A stretch of DNA of 64,000 nucleotides from assembly GCF_051521505.1 (NCBI RefSeq), contig NZ_CP150356.1:12214001-12278000 (forward strand), in the 5' to 3' direction. A model generated the notes under the pieces. It was not told the DNA's origin and searched no databases. It saw only the letters and a program-made list of their open reading frames with translations. The translations under genes and the position numbers were made by a program. Source of the DNA: Sorangium sp025924095 (GTDB taxonomy: Bacteria > Myxococcota_A > Polyangia > Polyangiales > Polyangiaceae). Positions within the stretch are counted from its first letter, which is position 1. Each line of letters opens with the position of its first letter. Below are positions 10,401-18,600 of the stretch, piece by piece.

Positions 10401-10568
10401 CTCTACGCGCGCGCGATCGCGGTCGAGCGGCAGGTCGGCAACCGGCGCGAGGAGGCGAGGCTCCTCGGCGAGTTCGCGAAGCTGCACCGGCTGAGCGGCC
10501 ACCTCGGCGAGGCGGAGGCCCTGCAGGAGCAGGCCGCGGCGATCGAGCGTGAGCTGGGTGCCTCTTGA
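7482..10568 (+). CDS. Tandem class III nucleotide cyclase-like domains fused to AAA NTPase and TPR region
   Basis: 1028 residues from the ATG at 7482, preceded by AGGAG with 7-nt spacing; a TTG six codons earlier is less likely. Domain order: first cyclase homology domain at about 20-190 (LMIDIPGFTEL and NFAGDAFTALF, the latter resembling the metal/substrate region), a second, degenerate one at about 225-390 (ending IGRATNLAARL), an AAA_16-type NTPase from about 405 with Walker A GEPGLGKS and Walker B-like LHLEDAHWADED, then a TPR-like helical tail from about 780. This matches the layout of soluble adenylyl cyclases (sAC/ADCY10 type) and many myxobacterial signalling proteins. Cyclase activity is inferred; the second domain probably acts as the partner half of a catalytic pair. 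The next gene carries a cyclic-nucleotide-binding domain. Confidence 0.85.
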   Translation: MNPLVPDFIIQQDALGNTEGSFTGAVLMIDIPGFTELTEKLMQHGRAGAETLAGTLRYYFDPLIAAVHHAGGFITNFAGDAFTALFQDTPDRKVAEYVLGAALSMRDLFAEHPERDTPFGSFPFSFRMGLAWGSVEWGIVRISPERAYYHFHGQALAACVAIERQAQKGDILLDRALCDRIPPASAKYHGEGVYKLGDVPAPRMPQVPRHPPRGEGTSFVARGVADMPPEGEFRNVTSVFLSFEQIPSFAELTRLLHELSELYGGTFTGIDAGDLGIAALIHFGAPITHENDNDRALDFALELKKRGLRQMRLRAGITRDVRYAGFNGGTERNEFACIGRATNLAARLVAKAPWSAIWADEQVFRAGETSYQWTTENIFRFKGFDLPILVYSLERRRISVQKEFYDLGLIGREAEIEQLARYVGPIFEGKPAGITYIDGEPGLGKSYLVQRFRHRCEEHQTDRPFLWIDARCDQTLQSSLNAFEFALKEYFWESSALGKEEKLTNFDDAFEYLLERLPESQAALKRELDRARSVFAALIGIRWEDSPYERLHPKLRYTSTLSALSFVFLAEASLQPVILHLEDAHWADEDSLEAVRVIARACRGLPIAIICTTRRKDDGTPVRIPLDPGISEKVIELKPLPREQLLALAVPFFGGPMPDMLATLLCETAGGNPFFAQEILAYWLEDGRYGSSSSSISISNTFMPPKNVNSLLISRLDRLDAKVKQTIVAAAVLGREFDLRVLALMLPDASVLEEHVRIGEAQCIWSQMTERRFQFSNALLRNAAYEMQSRARLQELHRLAAEAIESLYGDDLEDQLVALGRHWRRAGKVDHARRYFLAGARKAAARYAHEEATRLYRVYFKLSPEPTPESVIVRYEFARDVLEARGRFQEARQEHIRVLTDAQKLGDRASEALGFLGLGRTHWAMQQPDDARTYWEEGLRAAREAGNLPTEGLTLASLGMAYAVQGRYDAARTLYARAIAVERQVGNRREEARLLGEFAKLHRLSGHLGEAEALQEQAAAIERELGAS

Positions 10569-10756
10569 GCCGGCGCGGGGGGCCGCGGTGCCCCCCGCCC
10601 GCCACGCCGCCAGCATCGTCGTCGCGACCCTCGCTGCCGCATACCTGCCCGGCTGCAGAATCGCTATGCTCGGCTCGCCTGGGGAGCGGCGCTAGCGCCC
10701 CTCCGGCCTAGAGCGGCGCGGATTTCGCCACATCGTCCGAGAGGTCTCTCAAGAGC

Positions 10757-12997
10757 ATGACACAGCAGGAAGCAGGGGACGTTGCGGAGCCGGTGCGCGA
10801 GGAGCAGCGCGGGTCGGCGAAGCGGCTCAAGCTGGTCCAGGCGGCCCTGGCCGCCGCGGTCTCGGGGACGCTGGTCGTCACCTTCGACATCTCGCTGGCC
10901 GCGCTCGTGTTCACGCACGACTTCGCGGACCGGCTGTCGAAGGGGATCGGGATCTTCCTTGTCAGCTCCGTGATCGTCGGGGTGATCGTCGCCCTCCTCA
11001 GCTCCTTCCGCCCCGTCATCGCCGCCCCGCAGGAGGACGCGGCCGTCATCTTCGCCTCGATGGCCTCGGCCATCGCGGCGGGCGTCCACAAGATCGACCC
11101 GAACGCCGACGCGTTCCCGACGGTGATCGTCGCGATCGCGCTCACGTCGGTCGTCGCCGGCGGCTTCTTCCTGCTGCTCGGCATACTCCGCCTCGGGGTG
11201 CTCGTCCGCTTCATCCCCTATCCCGTGGCCGGCGGCTTCCTCGCCGGCGCCGGCTGGCTGCTCGTCCAGGGGTCGCTCTCGGTCATGTCCGGCAAGCCGG
11301 CCACGCTGCCCATGCTCCCCGACCTGTTCTCGAGCTCGCTCGACAAGGTCCTCACCGGCCTCGTGTTCGGCGTGCTCCTCGTGGCGCTCCTCCGGCGCTA
11401 CACGAACCTGCTGCTCCTGCCGATCCTGCTCGTCGGGTCGACCGGCGTCTTCTACCTGATCCTCTACATCTCGGACTCCAACGTGACGCAGGCCTTCGCG
11501 GACGGGTGGCTCCTCGGGCCGTTCCCGCGCGAGGCGCTCTGGCCTCCCGTGGAGGTCGCCGACCTCAAGCAGGTGAACTGGCCGGTCCTGTTCGACAGCG
11601 GCGGCAACATGGTGGCGGTGACGGTCATGGCGGCCATCACCGTGCTCCTGAGCGCGTCCGGCGTGGAGCTCGCCACCGAGCAGGAGATCGACCTCGATCG
11701 AGAGCTGCGGGCCACCGGGGTCGCGAACATCGTCGGGAGCATGTTCGGGTGCGTCGTCGGGTACATGTCGATGCCCGAGTCGTCGATGAACTTCAAGACC
11801 GGCGCGAACACCCGGCTCGCGGGCCTCTTCGCGGCGTCGATCAGCGCCCTCGTGCTGATCATCGGCGCCGACGCGATCAGCTATTACCCGCGCCCGGTGC
11901 TCGGGGGGCTCATCGCGTACCTCGGCTTCCACTTCCTGATCAACACGCTGTACGAGGGCTATTTCCGGCTGCGCCGGACCGAGTACCTCGTCGTGGTGCT
12001 CATCCTCCTCGTCGTCGCCGTCTGGGGCTTCCTCCTCGGCGTCGCCGTGGGGCTCGGGGTGTCGCTCATCCTGTTCGCGCTCAGCTACAGCCGCATCGAG
12101 GTTATCCGCAACGCCATCTCCGGCCTGCACCTCCGCAGCAACGTGGCCCGCAGCGACGGCGAGGAGATGACGCTGCTGGAGCGAGCCAAGCAGCTGTACA
12201 TCCTCCAGCTCCAGGGTTATGTCTTCTTCGGGACGGCGTACAACCTCCTCGTCAGCGCTCAGCAGCGCATCCAGAGCACGGACGGGGAGATACGGTATCT
12301 GCTCCTCGACTTCCGGCACGTCAACGGGCTCGACTCCTCGGCCATCGCCAGCTTCCTCCGGCTCCGCCGGCTGGCGAAGGCGAACGGCGTGAGGCTCATC
12401 CTCACCGAGGTCCCGGCGGACATCAGGAACCACCTCGAGCGCGGCGAGGTCGTGATCGAGAACGACGACCAGTGCCGGATCTACCCGGATCTGGACCGCG
12501 GCCTGGAGGCGTGTGAGAACGAGATCATCCAGGAGGCGCCCCCGAGCATGCTGCCGCCGCCCATGCTCTTCTACGACCTCCAGGATGTCTTCAACGGCAG
12601 GCCGGAGATGCTCCGCTTTCTTAGCTACCTGGAGCGCGTCGAGGTCCCCGCGGGGTTCGACCTGTTCCGGCAAGGGGACATCTCCAAGGACCTCTACCTC
12701 ATCGAGGGCGGTGAGCTGACGGCGTGGCTCGAGATCGACGGGAAGAAGGTGAAGCGGCTCCGCACCATGGGACCGGGTTCCGTGGTCGGGGAGTCAGGGC
12801 TTTACATGGGCGAGAAACGTTCTGCGACGGTGACCGCGAGCCGCCAGGTCACGCTCTACAGGCTGTCGGAGGAGGCGCTTCGGCGGCTCACCGCCGAGGC
12901 GCCCGAGCTGGCAGCCGCGTTCCACCACTTCGTGGTCACGTTGCTCGCGCGCCGAATCGTCCACTCGACTGGTCCTGTCAAATCATTGTTCAACTAG
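10757..12997 (+). CDS. SulP-type anion transporter with STAS and cyclic-nucleotide-binding domains
   Basis: 746 residues. After a short charged N-terminus there are about ten to twelve hydrophobic segments (about 25-440) with the SulP-like pattern, then a STAS domain (about 475-590, containing LLLDFRHVNGLDSSA, the conserved turn with D-S-S) and a C-terminal CRP-like cyclic-nucleotide-binding domain (about 615-735, with GSVVGESGLYMGEKRSATV). The family moves sulfate, bicarbonate or other anions across the inner membrane; the anion is not predictable here. A SulP-STAS-cNMP fusion directly downstream (188 bp) of a cyclase-like protein suggests gating or control by cAMP/cGMP. All parts look intact. 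Confidence 0.88.
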   Translation: MTQQEAGDVAEPVREEQRGSAKRLKLVQAALAAAVSGTLVVTFDISLAALVFTHDFADRLSKGIGIFLVSSVIVGVIVALLSSFRPVIAAPQEDAAVIFASMASAIAAGVHKIDPNADAFPTVIVAIALTSVVAGGFFLLLGILRLGVLVRFIPYPVAGGFLAGAGWLLVQGSLSVMSGKPATLPMLPDLFSSSLDKVLTGLVFGVLLVALLRRYTNLLLLPILLVGSTGVFYLILYISDSNVTQAFADGWLLGPFPREALWPPVEVADLKQVNWPVLFDSGGNMVAVTVMAAITVLLSASGVELATEQEIDLDRELRATGVANIVGSMFGCVVGYMSMPESSMNFKTGANTRLAGLFAASISALVLIIGADAISYYPRPVLGGLIAYLGFHFLINTLYEGYFRLRRTEYLVVVLILLVVAVWGFLLGVAVGLGVSLILFALSYSRIEVIRNAISGLHLRSNVARSDGEEMTLLERAKQLYILQLQGYVFFGTAYNLLVSAQQRIQSTDGEIRYLLLDFRHVNGLDSSAIASFLRLRRLAKANGVRLILTEVPADIRNHLERGEVVIENDDQCRIYPDLDRGLEACENEIIQEAPPSMLPPPMLFYDLQDVFNGRPEMLRFLSYLERVEVPAGFDLFRQGDISKDLYLIEGGELTAWLEIDGKKVKRLRTMGPGSVVGESGLYMGEKRSATVTASRQVTLYRLSEEALRRLTAEAPELAAAFHHFVVTLLARRIVHSTGPVKSLFN

Positions 12998-13066
12998 AGC
13001 GAAGAACGTCCAGTCACGCCGCGTTCCCGCGAGATGCCTTGAACAAGAAGGAGAAAGGACTGACTG

Positions 13067-14188
13067 ATGCAATACAGACGTAGACCCCTGGTGCTGGTTT
13101 CGGTGCTGCTGGGGTGCCTTTCGCTCATGGCTTGCTCCAAGAAGGAGCCCCCGCCGGCGGGGCAGGACCCTGGAGCCGGCGCCAAACCAGCCGCGCCCGC
13201 CGAAGTAGGCGAGCTGAACCTGCTGATCTTCCCAGACTATATCGATGAGAAGATCGTCAAGGATTTCGAGGTTCTGACCAAGGCCCAGGTGCGGCTGACC
13301 CGATACGACTCCACCGAGGAGATGGAGAGCAAGCTGGCGTACGCGGGCGCGGAGAGCCAGTACGACGTCGTGATCATGGCCAGCCAGATCCTGCCCAGGA
13401 TGGTGCGGCGCGGCCTGGTCAAGCCCCTGGAGCACGCGCAGATCCCGAACCTCAAGAACCTCGAGCCGCGGTTCTCCGGGGCCGGGTTCGACGACGGCAA
13501 CAAGTACGGTGTGCCGTACCAGTGGGGCACCGTCGGCATCGTCTACAACAAGAAGAAGCTGCCCAACCTCGATCCGTCGTGGTCGGTGCTGCTCGATCCG
13601 AAGAAGGTGGCCGGTACGTTCGTGCTGCTCGACGAGCAGCGGGACATGCTCGGCTCGGTGCTCAAGTACAAGGGGTTCTCGAGCAACACCACGAACGCGA
13701 ACGAGATCCGCGAGGCCGGGAGCGTCCTCAAGGACGTGAAGAAGCAGCCGAAGTGCCTCGGGTTCAAGGGCGGCGTGGGTGCGATGGAGGATGTCAGGGC
13801 GGGCTCCGTCGACATGGCGGTCGTCTGGAACGGGGACGCGCAGAAGGCCATCCAGGCGGACAAGGACCGCCTCGCCTTCGTGATCCCGAAGGAGGGCTCC
13901 GTCATCTGGGTCGACGTGATGACGATCGCGGCGAAGGCGCCTCACCCTGAGCTGGCCCACAAGTTCATCAATCACGTGCTCACGCCGGAGGGTGGCGCGC
14001 AGCTCTCGCTGTACACAAAGTACGCGTCGCCCAACGCCGCAGCGCAGGGCAAGCTGCCGCCGGAAGACCGCACGAACACGCTCATCTATCCGACGAAAGA
14101 GGTGTCGGATCGCCTCGAGCACCACCGCGACCTGGGCGAAGCGGCCAAGGTGTTTGACGAAGTCTGGACGGAAGTGAAGTCACAGTGA
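13067..14188 (+). CDS. potD: Spermidine/putrescine-type ABC transporter substrate-binding lipoprotein
   Basis: 373 residues. The signal peptide ends in the lipobox LMAC (Cys about 23), followed by a Pro/Ala linker, so the protein is anchored by lipid. The mature part has the PotD/PotF fold signature: ELNLLIFPDYIDEKIVKDFE at the start, YDVVIMASQILPRM, GVPYQWGTVGIVYN and a late AHKFINHVL segment. Family members bind polyamines in the periplasm and deliver them to PotBC. The likely partners potABC lie at 19299-22124 on the opposite strand, an unusual separation. A purine-rich Shine-Dalgarno (GAAGGAGAAAGGA) precedes the ATG. Substrate could also be another organic cation. Confidence 0.88.
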   Translation: MQYRRRPLVLVSVLLGCLSLMACSKKEPPPAGQDPGAGAKPAAPAEVGELNLLIFPDYIDEKIVKDFEVLTKAQVRLTRYDSTEEMESKLAYAGAESQYDVVIMASQILPRMVRRGLVKPLEHAQIPNLKNLEPRFSGAGFDDGNKYGVPYQWGTVGIVYNKKKLPNLDPSWSVLLDPKKVAGTFVLLDEQRDMLGSVLKYKGFSSNTTNANEIREAGSVLKDVKKQPKCLGFKGGVGAMEDVRAGSVDMAVVWNGDAQKAIQADKDRLAFVIPKEGSVIWVDVMTIAAKAPHPELAHKFINHVLTPEGGAQLSLYTKYASPNAAAQGKLPPEDRTNTLIYPTKEVSDRLEHHRDLGEAAKVFDEVWTEVKSQ

Positions 14189-14393
14189 CTTCGCCGTGCC
14201 GTCGTCACCGATGGAAGCGCGGTGCGCCACCGCGGGCTCAGGGAGGCACCTGCGCCCACGTGGACGGACACGCACCGTCTGTGAAGTCTCCTCTCTGACC
14301 CCCCGTGACCAGCGGCGTGTGGGATCGACCCCGGTCCCAGCGCCTCGTGTGAGGCGGAGCGCGACCTCGTGTGCGGCGCGCGGCGCAGGCCGC

Positions 14394-14448
14394 TGCTCGG
14401 CGCCTGCGTGCGGTGGGTGCGGTGCGCACCGCACGCAGGCGCCGAGCA
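14394..14448. repeat. Perfect 22-bp inverted repeat with 11-nt loop
   Basis: Arm 14394-14415 (starts TGCTCGGCGCCTGCG) is exactly complementary to 14427-14448, with an 11-base loop. The RNA hairpin would be very stable on either strand, but there is no T-run, so it is not a classical intrinsic terminator. It lies in the otherwise featureless gap (14189-14548) between potD and the acetyltransferase gene and may limit read-through or bind a dimeric protein. Confidence 0.8.
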
Positions 14449-14548
14449 TGGATGCACAGTGGACACAATCGGATCGCGTGCCGCCAGATTGCCGCACTAT
14501 GCCGCGGAACGATGATAGGCTGGGCGTTATACCTGGGAGAAGCCCCTG

Positions 14549-15133
14549 ATGAGCAGCCCTCTCGACCTTCCGTTTGCCGTTCATCCTCGTATCGAGACAG
14601 AACGACTGGTACTGCGTGAGATCCAGGAGTCCGATGCGGAAGCTCTGTTCTCCGTCTGTTCGGACGCTGAGTGGCTGAGGCTATGGGGCGCTCCCGTTCA
14701 CAGAGAGGTCGCCGATACACGGAAGATGATCGGCATGCTCAAGCGGGCGCACCAGGAGGGCTCGCAGCTCCGATGGGGCATCGCCATCCGGGGATCGGAG
14801 CACCTGATCGGCGCCGTAGGGTTCTATCGCTTCCTGATGCCGCACTATCGCGCCGAGATCACCTACGAGCAGGCGCGCACGTCGAGCGGTAAGGGGTACA
14901 TGACGGAGGCGCTGCGCGCGGTCGTGCGGTTCGGGTTCGAGCAGCTCGACCTGCACACGATCGAGGCGGGCATCGACCCCGGTCACGGGCCCTCGCTCCG
15001 GGTCGCGGAGCGGCTCGGCTTCCAGCGAGAGGGGTACCTCCGGCAGAACTACTTCTTCCAGGGGAGTTTCTACGACACGATCCTGTGTACGCTGTTCAGC
15101 CCCAGGCCGGCGCAGCGGCCCTACAACAAGTAA
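14549..15133 (+). CDS. GNAT acetyltransferase of the RimJ/RimL type
   Basis: 194 residues with the start IETERLVLREIQESDAEAL typical of RimJ/RimL-like N-acetyltransferases, the acetyl-CoA loop region around SSGKGYMTEALRAVVRFGF (about 110-128) and the late NPS-equivalent block PSLRVAERLGFQREG. Such enzymes acetylate protein N-termini, small amines or antibiotics; the substrate is not determinable. Given its place between potD and potABC, polyamine acetylation is possible but unproven. A GGGAGAAG Shine-Dalgarno precedes the ATG at 14549. Confidence 0.88.
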   Translation: MSSPLDLPFAVHPRIETERLVLREIQESDAEALFSVCSDAEWLRLWGAPVHREVADTRKMIGMLKRAHQEGSQLRWGIAIRGSEHLIGAVGFYRFLMPHYRAEITYEQARTSSGKGYMTEALRAVVRFGFEQLDLHTIEAGIDPGHGPSLRVAERLGFQREGYLRQNYFFQGSFYDTILCTLFSPRPAQRPYNK

Positions 15134-15182
15134 CGGGGCTCCTGGTGGCTCTGTAGGATCTCAGGTCCGCTCGATGTGCCCG

Positions 15183-15341
15183 GCCCCCGGCAGGGGGGTC
15201 GTCGCGCGGGGCGGGCGATGGGCCGAACTCGCCTGGGGCGTCCTGTCCCCGTCGTGCGATGCACGACGGAGACAGGACGCCATTTGGGCTCAAACCTCGG
15301 CCCATCGCCCACCCCGCGCGACAACCCCCTCGCTGGGGGTC
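15183..15341. repeat. Nested inverted repeat (inverted duplication of about 73 bp)
   Basis: The outer arms 15189-15226 and 15297-15333 pair with only a few mismatches (core GTCGCGCGGGG-GGGCGATGGG-CCGA in both), and the inner arms 15237-15257 and 15261-15281 (GGCGTCCTGTC-CCGTCGTGC) pair with one mismatch around a 3-base loop. The segments between inner and outer arms have diverged. The whole reads as one unit duplicated head-to-head. It has no coding potential that I trust. It may be a small non-autonomous element or a structured RNA/cruciform site. Confidence 0.75.
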
Positions 15342-15366
15342 TGCCGTTTGTCCATGGAATGACCGT

Positions 15367-15562
15367 CCTCGGCGCCGGCAGGCGTCGACGAGCGCGGGCG
15401 CCGCTTGACGGCGCGTGCGGCTCGCTTCCGCCTTCGGCGCTGGCAGGCGTCGACGAGCGTGGGGGCCGCTTGACGGTGCGCGCTGCTGGCTTCCGCCTTC
15501 GGCGCCGGCAGGCGTCGATGAGAGCGGGGGCCGCTCAACGATGCGGGCTGCTTGCTTCCGCC
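15367..15562. repeat. 65-bp tandem repeat, three copies
   Basis: Three consecutive units starting CTTCGGCGC(C/T)GGCAGGCGTC at about 15367, 15432 and 15497, about 85-90% alike by eye. The period is not a multiple of three, so it is unlikely to encode protein. With the inverted repeat at 15183 and the terminator at 15588 it makes up the gene-free stretch 15134-15667 between two convergent genes. Confidence 0.8.
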
Positions 15563-15587
15563 TGGCGGGGATGATCTCTCGGGGGGA

Positions 15588-15627
15588 CAAAAAGACAGCG
15601 CCCCTCCGCTGGAAGGGGAGGGGCGCT
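15588..15627 (-). terminator. Intrinsic terminator of the TonB-dependent receptor gene
   Basis: An 11-bp perfect GC-rich stem (15597-15607 with 15617-15627, AGCGCCCCTCC and its complement) with a 9-base loop is followed, reading on the minus strand, by GTCTTTTTGTCC. It sits 40 bp past the stop codon at 15668. The clearest intrinsic terminator in the window. Confidence 0.85.
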
Positions 15628-15667
15628 TCGCGATGCAGGCTGCTGGCGAGACCAGCGCCCGCGGTTC

Positions 15668-18600
15668 TCAGAGGCTCATGTTGAGCGAGGCGAGGAACGT
15701 GCGGCCGTTCTGCGGGAACTTGGCGATGGTGTACTGCGCGGCGGTGGGCGCCGTGTAGCGCCAGTCGCCGACGTTGTAGACGCCGACGTTGTACCGGAGC
15801 CCGCCGACATCCACCTGCCCGGAGAGGACGATGTCCCAGATCACGGCCGGCTCGGTCTGGGTCTGCTCAGGCACGCCGTCCTCGAGCCGCCCCTCCTTCA
15901 CGTTGCGGTCGTACCGGGGTGCCTCGATCGTCAAGCGCGATGCCAGGCCGAGCGCCTTGCCGAAGAGCGGGACCGCGCCGCGGAACGACGCCATGTGCTC
16001 CGGCGAGTTCGGGACCTGGCGCAGATTGTCCACGCCGCTGTCCTCCAGGTACTGCGCCTTCGCGTACGAGTACGAGGCCGAGGCCATCCACCCCTGGCGC
16101 CACTCGCGGCGAAGCTCGGCCTCGCCGCCGACCACCAAGATCGGAACGTTGGTGTTCTCGTAGCGCGTCTTGTCGTCTTCCGTCTGGCTCCCCTGCTGGA
16201 AGATGAGGTTGCTGAGGTGGTTCACGTACCCGGCGCCGAGCACCGAGACCGTGGACGAGAGCCGGTGCGTGAACTCGATCTCGCCCGACCAGACCGTCTC
16301 GGGCTCGAGGCCGGGCGAGGGCTTGTACAGCTCCACATAGTCGAGGGTTCCCGGTATCCCGGCGGCGTAGCCGTAGAACAGCTCCTGGATGGAGGGCGCG
16401 CGGAACGCGCGGCCGCCGGTGATCTTCAGGTTGCCTTGCTCGTACGGCTTGACGATGAGCGCGATCCTGGGGCTCGGGACGGGCGTCGCGTCGTCCAGCG
16501 TCGAGTAGTAGTCGAAGCGCGAACCCGCCGAGATGCGGAGTCGCTCCGACGGGGTGATGTCGACGAGCGCGTACGCCGCGAAGATGCGGTAAGGATGCTT
16601 GTCGACCCGGTCCAGCGCCACCGCGTCAGCCTCGGTCTTGGGCAAGGGCAGGTAGATGAAGGTGTCGCAAGTCCCGACGGCGGTGCAGGAGATCTCCTTG
16701 CCACGTTGCGCGGCCATGAAGTGCAGCTGCGCCTCGGCGCCCGCCGTGATCTTCAGCTGCGGGATCGGGCTGAACTCGACGCGTTGCTCCGCGAGCAGCC
16801 AGATATCGTCGAACTCCTCCTGGTCGGAGAGACTATGCAATCCCCCGCCAGGAACCGTGGCCGGCGCATAGAACCAGAGCTGGTCGCGGAAGGTGTACAT
16901 GTTGATGCTCGCGCGCGTCAGCGTCGCGAGCTTGTCCCCGAAGCGGGGCGAGAGCGAGAGCTCGACGAACCCCCGGGTGTCCCGGTAGTAGGTGTCGTCG
17001 ACGCCCAGCTGGGTCTTCGCGACGCCGTTGGGGAGCGTCTTGTCGCGGGAGTTCAGGTACCACTGCGCCGAGAACGACTTCAGCCAGAGCCGGCCCTGGA
17101 CCGTCCCCACGGTGAACCTGTCGTTGCCCCGGGAGTGCCCGTCGAATACGTGGCGGTCCGGGTTGATCGGAACGGCGACTGGGTTCCCTTCTCCGTCGGT
17201 CGCTGTACCGTACTCGATCGGCTCGGAGGACGTGGGGTCTCCCACGTGGTCTGCGAAGTAGTAGTCCCGCCCGAGGCTGCGCGCGGCGCCGACCGACATC
17301 CAGACGCCGGAGTCGCGGCCGAGCGGCAGCTGGAACGACGCGCGCCCGCGGATCAGCGAGTTGTCCGCCGTGCCCACGCCGAAGCCGACGCTGGTCGCCG
17401 TCGGGCGGCCCTTGGTCACGATGTTGACGACGCCGGAGAACGCGCCCGTACCGTAGAGAACCGAGCCGGGACCTCGCACGATCTCGATCCGCTCCACGTC
17501 CTCGAGGTCCGTCCGGGCCAGGTAATCGAAGTACGACAGGTTGACCCAGCTGTCGTTCATCGAGTGACCGTTGAGCAGGGTCAGCATGCGGTTGCCGAAG
17601 TCGCCCGGCAGGTTGATCCCGCGGACGCCCGCGAAGGTGTACGCGCCGTCGTACGTCGTGTAGACGCCGCGCACGCCCCTCAGCGCCTCCGCGACGGTGG
17701 GATAACCCATCGCGCGCAGCTCCGACCCGGGGATGATGGTGACCGAGCCCGGCGCGTCCTCGACGGCCTCCGCCGAACGAGACGCCGCCTCGACCTCCTC
17801 GAGCTGGCGGAGCGAGATGTCGATGCGCGTCTGCTGGCTCGCCACGACGTTCGCGACCTGCTCCACAGGGCGGAACCCGCGCAGCGAGACGCGCACCCGG
17901 CGCTGGCCGCTCTGCACGTTGAGCACCGCCGGCGTGAAGCCCATCGGCTTGCCGTCGACCTCGACGAGCGCGTCGCGCTCGTCCGCGTTGACCACCAGGC
18001 TGCCGGTGAGCGGGTTGAGACGGTAGCGCGCGGTCACCGTGCTGGCGGCCCCGACGTTCACGTCCTGCTCCGACGGCTGATACCCCTCCTGCGAGAGGTA
18101 CAGGCGGTGCCGGCCGGGCGGCAGCGTGAGATCGCACGGCGCGGTGCACGCCGCCGGACCGCTCGCGTCGTTGACGCGCACCGTCGTGCCCGCCGTCTCG
18201 CCGACCACGCGCACCGTGCCGACGATGCGCTTCAGCTTGATCGCGACGTTCGTCTGCTCGCCGACCTTCGCCTCGACGTTCTCGACCTCCGCCGGCTCGT
18301 ATCCCTCGAGGTCGACGATGATCTTGTGCTTGCCGGGCTGGAAGCCGAGCAGGCGGGGCGTGTTGCCGCGCCCGCCGAGATCGCGGCGGTTGATGTACAC
18401 CGTCGCTCCGGGCGGGTCCGACGTCACGTTGATGACAGAGACGTTTGGCCGGATGCGCGCGAGCGCCTCCTCGATCGCGGGCCTGCGCGCAGCGTTTGGC
18501 TCGAGATCGAGCGCCTGAACGTAGTAGCGGAACGCGTCCGGGTACTCCTGGAGCGCCTCGTACGTTCGAGCGATGTTGAAGATGACGTTGCGGTTTGGCA

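Noticed and set aside
14180..14584. Overlapping frames of about 100-160 codons between potD and the acetyltransferase
   Set aside because: They span the perfect inverted repeat, have no consistent codon bias and give Arg/Ala/His-rich products.
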